This document shows, in pieces, positions 28,500 through 35,849 of a stretch of 64,000 nt of DNA; positions within the stretch are counted from its first letter, which is position 1; each line of letters begins with the position of its first letter. A program made the translations under genes and the position numbers. Under the pieces are notes generated by a model. The model was not told the origin of the DNA, did no database searches, and worked only from the letters and a program-made list of their open reading frames with translations. The stretch is from an uncultured Collinsella sp. (GTDB lineage Bacteria > Actinomycetota > Coriobacteriia > Coriobacteriales > Coriobacteriaceae), in the NCBI GenBank assembly GCA_900759565.1, contig CAAEVV010000051.1:57395-121394 (forward strand), in the 5' to 3' direction.

Positions 28500-28877
28500 A
28501 TGATTCCCGGATCGAACAAGGACCATCCGTCCTTCTTAAAGTCGTTTTCCTACGCCATGGAGGGCTTCGTTACCGCCGTCAAGACCGAGCGCAACATCAA
28601 GGTCATGCTCGTGGCGGGCGTGTGCACCGTCATTGCCGGCTGTATCGTGGGCCTCGACATTGCCGAGTGGGCCACGATTATCATCTGTTGTGGCCTGGTG
28701 ATTCACGGCGAGCTGTGCAACACCGCTATGGAGGCTATCGTCGACCTAGCGACCCAGGAGCTCCATCCGCTGGCCAAGCGTGCGAAGGACATCGCCGCCG
28801 CCTCTGTTTACATTCTTTCCATCACCGCCGCAATTGTGGGCGTGCTGGTATTTGCCCACGCGCTCGGCTTTATTTAG
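28500..28877 (+). CDS. dgkA: Diacylglycerol/undecaprenol kinase
   Basis: The 125-residue integral membrane protein has an amphipathic N-terminus (SFSYAMEGFVTAVKTERNIKV), three membrane segments, and the catalytic motif GELCNTAMEAIVDL. In Gram-positives this family recycles undecaprenol for cell wall synthesis. It sits between ybeY and era, a conserved arrangement. Confidence 0.93.
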   Translation: MIPGSNKDHPSFLKSFSYAMEGFVTAVKTERNIKVMLVAGVCTVIAGCIVGLDIAEWATIIICCGLVIHGELCNTAMEAIVDLATQELHPLAKRAKDIAAASVYILSITAAIVGVLVFAHALGFI

Positions 28878-28889
28878 AAAGGGATTCCC

Positions 28890-29957
28890 ATGTCCGACAA
28901 TATGCAGTCTGCCGATGAGATTTTGGACGACGAGTCCCTGGACGCGGTGGATACCGAGGAGCTCGAGGAAGTCGAGGAGTTCGACCCGTTTGAGGGCATG
29001 AGCGATGAGGAGCTCGACGCCCTGTGCGACGAGGACGACAACCTCGCGGGCTTTGGCGACGTGGAGCCCGGTTTCCGCAGCGGCTTTGTGGCCCTGGTCG
29101 GTCGTCCCAACGCCGGCAAGTCTACGCTGCTCAACGCCTGCTATGGCAAAAAGGTCGCCATCACCTCGCCGGTGGCACAGACGACCCGCCGTCGCATGCG
29201 CGCCGTCGTCAACCGTCCCGGCTACCAGCTGGTCTTTGTCGATACCCCGGGTATTCATAAGCCCAAGGACGGCCTGGGGTCCGAGCTCAACAAGAGCGCA
29301 CTGTTCGAGTTGAACGATGTCGACGTCGTCGCGTTTTTGATTGATGCCACCAAGCCCATCGGCAGGGGAGACGCCTGGGTTGCCGAGCGTGTCAGATGCG
29401 CTCGTTGCAAGAAGGTCCTGGTGCTCACCAAGGCCGATGAGGCCGACCCCGCACAGGTCATGGAGCAGCTTAAGGCTGCCCACGAGCTTATGGAATATGA
29501 CGACGAGATTGTGACGTCGTCGGTTAAAAACTTCAACGTCGATGCCTTTATAGAGACCGTTGCGCACTTTTTGCCTGAGGGTCCGCGTTGGTTCCCCGAG
29601 GACATGGGTACTGACGCTTCCGATGAGACGCTCGTTGCCGAGTTTGTGCGCGAGAAGGTCTTGCGCCGCACCCGTGATGAGATTCCGCACTCCGTTGGCG
29701 TGATCTGCGATGCGCTCGAGCAGACCAAGAAGGTGCTGCGCGTGCACGCCACCATTTACGTCGAGCGCGAGGGCCAAAAGGGCATCATCATCGGCAAGGG
29801 CGGCGAGATGATCAAGCATATCGGTATCGACGCCCGACGCGATCTTGAACGCATTTTTGGCACGCAGGTCTTTTTGGAGCTGGACGTGAAGGTCAAGGCC
29901 GGCTGGCGTGACGACGAGGCCCAGATTCGCCGCTTTGGCTACAACGCCGAGGACTAA
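28890..29957 (+). CDS. era: GTPase Era with acidic N-terminal extension
   Basis: Era binds the 3' end of 16S rRNA and helps 30S assembly. The GTPase motifs are GRPNAGKST, DTPGIHKPKDGLG and LTKADE; the KH domain has IIIGKGGEMIKHIG. At 355 residues it is longer than the usual 300 because about 60 residues precede the GTPase domain, nearly all Asp/Glu-rich (DEILDDESLDAV, EELEEVEEFDPFEGM). The ATG at 28890 follows AAAGGGA, so the extension appears translated. Confidence 0.95.
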   Translation: MSDNMQSADEILDDESLDAVDTEELEEVEEFDPFEGMSDEELDALCDEDDNLAGFGDVEPGFRSGFVALVGRPNAGKSTLLNACYGKKVAITSPVAQTTRRRMRAVVNRPGYQLVFVDTPGIHKPKDGLGSELNKSALFELNDVDVVAFLIDATKPIGRGDAWVAERVRCARCKKVLVLTKADEADPAQVMEQLKAAHELMEYDDEIVTSSVKNFNVDAFIETVAHFLPEGPRWFPEDMGTDASDETLVAEFVREKVLRRTRDEIPHSVGVICDALEQTKKVLRVHATIYVEREGQKGIIIGKGGEMIKHIGIDARRDLERIFGTQVFLELDVKVKAGWRDDEAQIRRFGYNAED

Positions 29958-29972
29958 GGACGCGCGGCGCGC

Positions 29973-30722
29973 ATGGCAGGCTCCCGGACATATCGCACGA
30001 AAGTGCTCGTGCTCGATAAGACTAAGCTCAAAGAGACCGACCTGATCTTGACGATGCTTGACGAGCGGGGGCGGCAGGTTCGTGCCGTGGCAAAGGGCGC
30101 CCGCAAACCCGGCGGACGCCTGGCTGCGCGCTGCGAGCTGTTCTGTACGGTCGATATGCTGCTCGCACATGGACGGTCACTCGACGTGGTTTCCCAGGCC
30201 GAGCTTATGGAGGCGCCGCTCGGCGCTGCACCCGATTACGAGACGACCTGCGCCGCAAGCGCGATCGCCGAGGTCGCGCGCGTGTGCTCGTTCGAGGACG
30301 CCGAGGACCCGTTTACCTTTGCCATCACGCAGCGAGCGCTTGCCCTGGTGGGCAGCGGGCTCGACGCGGCGCATATGGACCTGCTCGTGGCGGCATATGT
30401 CTTTAAGCTGTTGTCGCACGTTGGCTATCTACCCGATTTTTCGGCCTGCGTGCTGTGCGGAGACCCCATGTTGTCGTATTTTTCGCCCCAGGCGGGCGGT
30501 CTCATGTGCGGGTCGTGCGCTTCGAGCGTTCCGGGTGCCGAGCTGGTGTCGACCGGTGAGGTCGCGTGGCTGCGCGCCCTCATGTCCATGACCTTCGATG
30601 CGCTCATGGCCGAGAGGGTCGACCCCCATACCGCAGCCTTTTTGTTGGGGCTTTCGCATGTTTGGGCTGCGACGCACACCGATCAGCGCCTCCGTGCGAT
30701 GGAATTCATGTTGGGTCGGTGA
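29973..30722 (+). CDS. recO: DNA repair protein RecO
   Basis: RecO loads RecA onto SSB-coated DNA with RecR. The 249-residue protein has an N-terminal OB fold (KVLVLDKTKLKETDLILTML) and a zinc site formed by CVLCGDP and LMCGSC. It starts 15 bases after era. Confidence 0.92.
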   Translation: MAGSRTYRTKVLVLDKTKLKETDLILTMLDERGRQVRAVAKGARKPGGRLAARCELFCTVDMLLAHGRSLDVVSQAELMEAPLGAAPDYETTCAASAIAEVARVCSFEDAEDPFTFAITQRALALVGSGLDAAHMDLLVAAYVFKLLSHVGYLPDFSACVLCGDPMLSYFSPQAGGLMCGSCASSVPGAELVSTGEVAWLRALMSMTFDALMAERVDPHTAAFLLGLSHVWAATHTDQRLRAMEFMLGR

Positions 30723-30749
30723 TGATGCGCAGGCACGGGCTGCTTGTGG

Positions 30750-30860
30750 TAACATACCGACCTGTTGGTACCTCGACCTTGGTTGCTCGCTCCACCGGCG
30801 GCTTCCCAGTCCGAGGCGAATCGAGTCGCCCGAGGGCGACGTAAAACGAAAGGTGAAACA
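30750..30860 (+). promoter_or_regulatory. rpsO promoter and structured leader
   Basis: TGG-TAACAT (the -10 at 30750-30755) would start an mRNA with about 95 untranslated bases. The leader holds a GTCGCCC-GA-GGGCGAC hairpin at 30826-30841, just before the rpsO ribosome site. Leaders of rpsO commonly bind S15 for feedback; whether this one does is inferred only from position and structure. Confidence 0.4.
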
Positions 30861-31139
30861 ATGACTGTTTCCAAAGAGCGCAAGGCGGAGCTGACTGCCC
30901 AGTTCGGTAACACCCCGGTCGACACCGGCAACCCCAAGGTTCAGGTCGCCATCCTGACTGAGCGCATCAAGGAGTTGACCGAGCACATGAAGTCCCACCA
31001 GAAGGACTTCCACACCCGTCGTGGCCTGCTCATGCTCGTCGGCCGTCGTCGTCGTCTTCTCTCCTACATCAAGAAGAGCGACATCGTCGAGTACCGTGAG
31101 CTCATCAAGGCTCTGGGCATCCGCGACAACATCCAGTAG
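30861..31139 (+). CDS. rpsO: 30S ribosomal protein S15
   Basis: The 92-residue protein (MTVSKERKAELTAQFG... LIKALGIRDNIQ) is full-length S15, a primary 16S rRNA binder. The ATG at 30861 follows AAAGGTG. A terminator separates it from pnp, the usual neighbour. Confidence 0.96.
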   Translation: MTVSKERKAELTAQFGNTPVDTGNPKVQVAILTERIKELTEHMKSHQKDFHTRRGLLMLVGRRRRLLSYIKKSDIVEYRELIKALGIRDNIQ

Positions 31140-31154
31140 GATTTGTACATGCTA

Positions 31155-31185
31155 AGAGCGTCCTGCGCAGCGGGGCGCTCTTTTT
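31155..31185 (+). terminator. Terminator of rpsO
   Basis: AGAGCGTCC pairs with GGGGCGCTCT (one G-T pair) and is followed by TTTTT. Confidence 0.88.
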
Positions 31186-31288
31186 GTGTAAGGGCGTGAA
31201 CAATCACGCTCTGAAGCGTGGCGGGGGCAGGGGGCCCACGTCACATGAGAAGCCCGCAGGCAAGGGGCCTGTGGGGTAAAGGAGAACA

Positions 31289-33535
31289 ATGACACTCGTA
31301 TCCAAGACCTTTGAGCTGTACGGCAAGACCTACACCTTTGAGTCCGGCGAGCTTGCCAAGCAGGCCACCGGCGCCTGTCTGGTCAAGCAGGGCGACACCA
31401 CGATGCTCGACACCGTGGTCGTCTCCAAGGAGCGTAAGAACTACGACTTCTTCCCGCTGACCGTCGACTTCAACGAGAAGATGTACGCCGCCGGCCGCAT
31501 CCCGGGTGGTTACCTCAAGCGTGAGGGCCGTCCCAGCGAGAAGGCCACGCTCACCGCGCGTATGATCGACCGTCCGATTCGCCCGAGCTTCCCGGATGGT
31601 TTCCGCAACGAGGTGCACATCGTCGCCACCTCGCTCGTCGCCGACCAGGTCAATCCCTTCGACGTCATCAACGTCATGGGTGCTTCCCTGGCCATGACGC
31701 TCGGCGGCGTGCCCTTCGAGGGCCCGCTTGCCTGCGTACGCATCGGCCGTAACGTGGAGACCGGCGAGTTTATCGTCAACCCCACCTACGAGGAGCGCGA
31801 GAACTCCGATCTGGACCTGGAGCTAGGCGGTTCTGCCGACTTCATCTCGATGGTCGAGGCCGGCGCCGAGGAGATTTCCGAGGACGACATGCTCGCCGCC
31901 ATGAAGTTTGGCCAGGAGGCCCTTGCTGCTTTCTGCCAGGCTCAGGACGAGTTCGTCGCCGAGTGGGAGCAGGTCAACGGCCCCATCGTCAAGAAGGAGT
32001 ACCCGCTCGACCAGCCCGTCGAGGAGGTCCAGGAGCGCATCTTCGCTCACTATGACGAGATGGCGGCTGCCCTTCGCGACGCCGACAAGCTCTCCCGTAT
32101 CGGTAAGGTCGAGGCTCTGAAGGAGTCCATCCGCGCCGAGTTCACTGAGGAGGAGCAGGCCGCTTGGGAGCGCGAGATCCCCGTGGCGCTCAAGAATCTC
32201 GAGAAGAAGGCCATGCGCACCATGGTCGTCGAGACCGGCGAGCGCGTTGACGGTCGTGCCGCCGACGAGATCCGTCCCATCATGGTGAAGGACAACTACC
32301 TGCCGCTCGTTCACGGCTCCGGCCTGTTCCAGCGTGGGCAGACCCAGGTGCTTTCCGTCCTGTCGCTCGGCATGCTCAACGAGGGCCAGCGCTTGGACAC
32401 CATCGAGCCCACCGAGGGCAAGCGCTACATGCACCACTACAACTTCCCGCCGTTCTGCACCGGCGAGACCGGCCGCATGGGCAGCCCCAAGCGCCGCGAG
32501 ATCGGTCACGGCAACCTGGCTGAACGCGCTCTGCTTCCGGTGCTTCCCGACGAGAACGAGTTCCCCTACGCCATCCGCGTCGTCTCCGAGGTCATGGAGT
32601 CCAACGGCTCCTCTTCGATGGCTTCGACCTGCGGCTCCACGCTCGCCCTTATGGACGGCGGCGTGCCCATTAAGCGCCCGGTCTCCGGTATCGCCATGGG
32701 CCTGATCCAGGAGGAGGGCAAGACCGTGGTCCTGTCCGACATCCAGGGTCTCGAGGACTTCCTGGGCGACATGGACTTTAAGGTCACCGGCACCACCGAG
32801 GGCATCACCGCCCTGCAGATGGACAACAAGGCCACCGGCCTCACCTTCGATATCCTGGCCCGCGCTCTGCAGCAGGCCAAGGAGGGTCGCGCCTTCATCC
32901 TGCAGAAGATGCTCGATGTTATCCCCGAGCCGCGCCACACCACGCGCAGCACCGCTCCGCGCATCGTTTCCATCCAGGTTCCGACCGACAAGATCCGCGA
33001 CGTCATCGGTTCCGGCGGTAAGGTCATCCGTGGTATCCAGGATGAGACCGGCGCTTCGGTCGACATCCAGGAGGACGGCACCGTCTTTGTCGGCGGCACC
33101 GGCGAGTCCGTCGACCAGGCTGTCGAGCGCATCAAGCTCATCATCAAGGTTCCCGAGCCGGGCGAGGAGTACACCGGTCGCGTGGTCTCCATCCAGCCCT
33201 TTGGCGCCTTCGTCAACCTGCTGCCCGGTAAGGACGGCCTGCTGCACATCTCCCGCGTCGCCAAGGGCCGCGTGGAGAAGGTCGAGGATGTCCTCAATGT
33301 GGGCGACGAGGTCAAGGTCGTCGTCATCGAGGTCGACGATCGCGGCAAGATCTCGCTCGATCGTCTGGACAAGCCCGAGGCACCGGCTCGTGCCGAGGGT
33401 GCCCCCGAGGGCGACGGCGAGCACTTCCAGCGCCGTGAGCGTCCGCGTCGCGAGCGCTCCGAGCGCAGCGACCGTCCGCGCCGTCCCGGCGACAACGGAG
33501 GCCGCAAGCCCCGCCGTCACCACGACGCCGAGTAA
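31289..33535 (+). CDS. pnp: Polynucleotide phosphorylase
   Basis: PNPase degrades RNA 3' to 5' using phosphate and is a core degradosome enzyme. The 748-residue protein has two RNase PH cores (GGYLKREGRPSEKATLTARM; FPPFCTGETGRMGSPKRREIGHG), a KH domain (IGSGGKVIRGIQDETGA) and an S1 domain (VVSIQPFGAFVNLLPGKDGLLHIS near residue 630). A 40-residue Arg-rich tail ends the protein. The leader from 31186 holds a CCCGCAGG/CCTGTGGG hairpin (31253-31275) next to the ribosome site, where PNPase autoregulation could act. Confidence 0.96.
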   Translation: MTLVSKTFELYGKTYTFESGELAKQATGACLVKQGDTTMLDTVVVSKERKNYDFFPLTVDFNEKMYAAGRIPGGYLKREGRPSEKATLTARMIDRPIRPSFPDGFRNEVHIVATSLVADQVNPFDVINVMGASLAMTLGGVPFEGPLACVRIGRNVETGEFIVNPTYEERENSDLDLELGGSADFISMVEAGAEEISEDDMLAAMKFGQEALAAFCQAQDEFVAEWEQVNGPIVKKEYPLDQPVEEVQERIFAHYDEMAAALRDADKLSRIGKVEALKESIRAEFTEEEQAAWEREIPVALKNLEKKAMRTMVVETGERVDGRAADEIRPIMVKDNYLPLVHGSGLFQRGQTQVLSVLSLGMLNEGQRLDTIEPTEGKRYMHHYNFPPFCTGETGRMGSPKRREIGHGNLAERALLPVLPDENEFPYAIRVVSEVMESNGSSSMASTCGSTLALMDGGVPIKRPVSGIAMGLIQEEGKTVVLSDIQGLEDFLGDMDFKVTGTTEGITALQMDNKATGLTFDILARALQQAKEGRAFILQKMLDVIPEPRHTTRSTAPRIVSIQVPTDKIRDVIGSGGKVIRGIQDETGASVDIQEDGTVFVGGTGESVDQAVERIKLIIKVPEPGEEYTGRVVSIQPFGAFVNLLPGKDGLLHISRVAKGRVEKVEDVLNVGDEVKVVVIEVDDRGKISLDRLDKPEAPARAEGAPEGDGEHFQRRERPRRERSERSDRPRRPGDNGGRKPRRHHDAE

Positions 33536-33558
33536 CTGCTAAACATAAGCAGCTCAAC

Positions 33559-33588
33559 AAGGGCGACTCCTAAGGGGGTCGCCCTTTT
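33559..33588 (+). terminator. Terminator of pnp
   Basis: AAGGGCGAC (33559-33567) pairs with GTCGCCCTT (33578-33586), followed by TTTT. The 3' half of this stem is also the outer end of the 40-bp inverted repeat of the hairpin element that follows. Confidence 0.9.
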
Positions 33589-33729
33589 GCTTGCGCCCGG
33601 GAGGGCCGCATATGAAGTTTCCTGCTCTACAGTCCTGCGCAAGACGGAAAGCACATTAAGTGCTTTCCTTTGCGTGCGGAACTCGCGATAAACTTCATAT
33701 GCGTCCCTCCCGGGCGCAAGCAAAAGGGC
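33581..33729. repeat. Long hairpin element A (family 1)
   Basis: The outer arms 33581-33620 and 33690-33729 are complementary at 39 of 40 positions. They enclose a 69-base core (33621-33689) that begins CCTGCTCTACAGTCCTGC and ends GTGCGGAACTCGCGAT. Inside the core, GGAAAGCAC and GTGCTTTCC pair around ATTAA (33646-33668), and GCGCAA can pair with TTGCGT outside that. Element B carries the same core in the other direction with different outer arms. No protein is encoded. Confidence 0.85.
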
Positions 33730-33853
33730 TGGTTAGTGCCGCTCGCTATTTAGTTAGACAGTCTATTCAGTAGTCAGATTTCAGATCAGTAGATAGACAC
33801 AGCAGTATTTCCCCTGATAAAACCTACCAAAATAAACCTATCTCATATTGGCT
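33730..33853. other. A/T-rich spacer between elements A and B
   Basis: I see no gene and no strong secondary structure in these 124 bases. The base composition is much richer in A/T than the flanking elements and genes. Confidence 0.5.
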
Positions 33854-33990
33854 GGTCAGGGCAGCGGCCCCGGCACGGGCTAAGTTTATCGCGAGTTCCG
33901 CACGAACAGGAGGCCACTTAATGTGGCCTCCGTCGTGAGCAGGACTGTAGAGCAGGAAACTTAGCCCGTGCCGGGGCCGCTGCCCTGACC
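33854..33990. repeat. Long hairpin element B (family 1, inverted)
   Basis: The 34-base arms 33854-33887 and 33957-33990 are perfectly complementary and unrelated to the arms of element A except for the AAGTTT/AAACTT next to the core. Read on the minus strand, the 69-base core (33888-33956) starts with the same 18 bases and ends with the same 16 bases as A. The inner stem is GGAGGCCAC/GTGGCCTCC around ATTAA, so three base pairs differ from A on both sides in a compensating way. Confidence 0.85.
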
Positions 33991-34053
33991 GGCGGGATAC
34001 ACAGGTTCAGATGGGGCTTTGATGCATGGGTGGTCTGTTGTTGTGCAAATGGG

Positions 34054-34090
34054 TATCATACTGTGGTTATGCATCGACTCTGTGATGCAT
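34054..34090 (+). promoter_or_regulatory. Possible rnj promoter with ATGCAT repeats
   Basis: TATCAT at 34054-34059 may be a -10 site. ATGCAT palindromes lie at 34022-34027, 34069-34074 and 34085-34090, around the expected start site. Support is weak because no clear -35 is present. Confidence 0.3.
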
Positions 34091-34177
34091 GTTTGTACGT
34101 TCCCGACGGTCGGTTTGCCAGAAGCGCCCCGTCGGTTGTTCCAGACCCGTTTCGAAGAAAGGAAACCACACTAACCT

Positions 34178-35848
34178 ATGGCAGCTAAAAAATCATCTCC
34201 CTTGAAGATCATTCCGCTTGGTGGTCTTGACGGCATCGGCAAGAACATGACGGTCTTCGAGTGCGGCGACGACATGGTGCTCGTCGACGCCGGTCTCATG
34301 TTCCCGGATGACTCCCAGCCCGGTATCGACCTGGTGCTTCCTGACTACACCTATGTCCTGGAGAACGAGGAGAAGCTCCGCGGTATCGTTGTCACCCACG
34401 GCCACGAGGACCACACCGGTTCGCTTCCGTATCTGCTGCAGGACCTCAACAATAAGGTTCCCATCTTCTCGAGCAAGCTGACGCTCGGTTTTATCGAGGG
34501 CAAGCTCTCCGAGTTCCGCATCCGTGCGCCCAAGTTCCGTGAGGTCAAGGGCGGCAGCCACGTCAATTTGGGTGGCATCTCGCTCGACTTCTTCTCGATG
34601 ACGCACTCCATCCCCGGCGCTCTGGGCGTGTTCATTCGCACCAACCAGGGCACCGTTATGCACACCGGCGACTTTAAGCTCGACCAGACGCCCATCGATG
34701 GTGTCACGCCCGACTATGCCGCTATCAGCCGCTTTGCCAAGCAGGGCATCGACCTGCTGCTTTCCGACTCCACCAACGCCACGGTTCCGGGCTTTACCAA
34801 GTCCGAGGCCGAAGTCGGCCCTAACCTGCTGCACGCCATCAAGAACGCCCCGGGTCGCGTGTTCGTAGCGTCGTTCTCGAGCCACATTCATCGCCTGCAG
34901 CAGATCTGCGATGCCGCCCGCAAGTGCGGCCGTAAGGTCGTTGTGACCGGTCGCTCCATGCTCACTAACACCCGCGTGGCGCGCGAGCTGGGCTACCTCA
35001 ACATCGACGATGCCGATATTATCGATGCCTTCGACATTGATAACCTGCCTGACGACAAGATCGTTGTCATGTGCACCGGTTCGCAGGGCGAGCCGCTGTC
35101 GGCCCTGTCTCGCATGGCCAACGGCGAGCACAAGACGCTCTCTATCCACGAGGGCGATACCGTCATCCTCTCGGCAACTCCCGTTCCCGGCAACGAGAAG
35201 GCCGTCCAGCAGGTCGTCAACAGCCTGGCCAAGCTCGGCTGCGACGTATGGGATAAGAACCGCGCTCTCGTCCACGTCTCGGGTCACGGTAGCCAGGAGG
35301 AGCTCAAGCTCCTGATGGCCATGGCCAAGCCCACGTACTTTATGCCGGTTCACGGTGAGGCCGTGCATCTGCGCGCCCATGCCCAGCTGGCCCGCAAGAT
35401 GGGCATCAAGGACGATCATATCTTTATCCTCGATAACGGCGACACGCTCGAGATGCGCGGTGGTATCGTCAAGCGCGGTACGCCCGTCGAGTCCGGTGTC
35501 GTTTACGTCGACGGCTTGCGTATCGGCGATACCGACCCCATCGTCCTGCGCGATCGTCAGAAGCTCGCCAATGACGGTATGGTCACGGCCGTCGCCATCG
35601 TCTCGCTCAAGCACAAGAAGATCGAGGCCATCGAGTTCTCGGGCCGCGGCGTCTCGTTTGCCATCGACGACCAGTTCTCCGAGGATGCCTCCGCGTCCAT
35701 TATGAAGACGATTGAGAAGGGCAAGTTCAGCTTTACGAGCAGCGGTTCCGATGCCATTCGCAAGGCCGTGCGCGATTCGCTCTCTAACTTTATCTGGAGC
35801 CGTACGCGCACCCGTCCGATGATCATCCCGGTCGTCATGGAGGTTTAG
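34178..35848 (+). CDS. rnj: Ribonuclease J
   Basis: RNase J is a 5'-to-3' exonuclease and endonuclease of the beta-CASP family. The 556-residue protein has THGHEDHTGSLPYLL (metal site), HTGDFKLDQTP, SDSTNA, the beta-CASP VVTGRSML and CTGSQGEP, and HVSGHGSQEELKLLM. The C-terminal domain is full length. It follows pnp with two hairpin elements between them and is followed by ftsK one base later. Confidence 0.95.
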   Translation: MAAKKSSPLKIIPLGGLDGIGKNMTVFECGDDMVLVDAGLMFPDDSQPGIDLVLPDYTYVLENEEKLRGIVVTHGHEDHTGSLPYLLQDLNNKVPIFSSKLTLGFIEGKLSEFRIRAPKFREVKGGSHVNLGGISLDFFSMTHSIPGALGVFIRTNQGTVMHTGDFKLDQTPIDGVTPDYAAISRFAKQGIDLLLSDSTNATVPGFTKSEAEVGPNLLHAIKNAPGRVFVASFSSHIHRLQQICDAARKCGRKVVVTGRSMLTNTRVARELGYLNIDDADIIDAFDIDNLPDDKIVVMCTGSQGEPLSALSRMANGEHKTLSIHEGDTVILSATPVPGNEKAVQQVVNSLAKLGCDVWDKNRALVHVSGHGSQEELKLLMAMAKPTYFMPVHGEAVHLRAHAQLARKMGIKDDHIFILDNGDTLEMRGGIVKRGTPVESGVVYVDGLRIGDTDPIVLRDRQKLANDGMVTAVAIVSLKHKKIEAIEFSGRGVSFAIDDQFSEDASASIMKTIEKGKFSFTSSGSDAIRKAVRDSLSNFIWSRTRTRPMIIPVVMEV

Positions 35849-35849
35849 T

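Noticed and set aside
33581..33990. CRISPR array
   Set aside because: The copies are two, inverted relative to each other, with large palindromes and no regular spacers; no cas genes are present.
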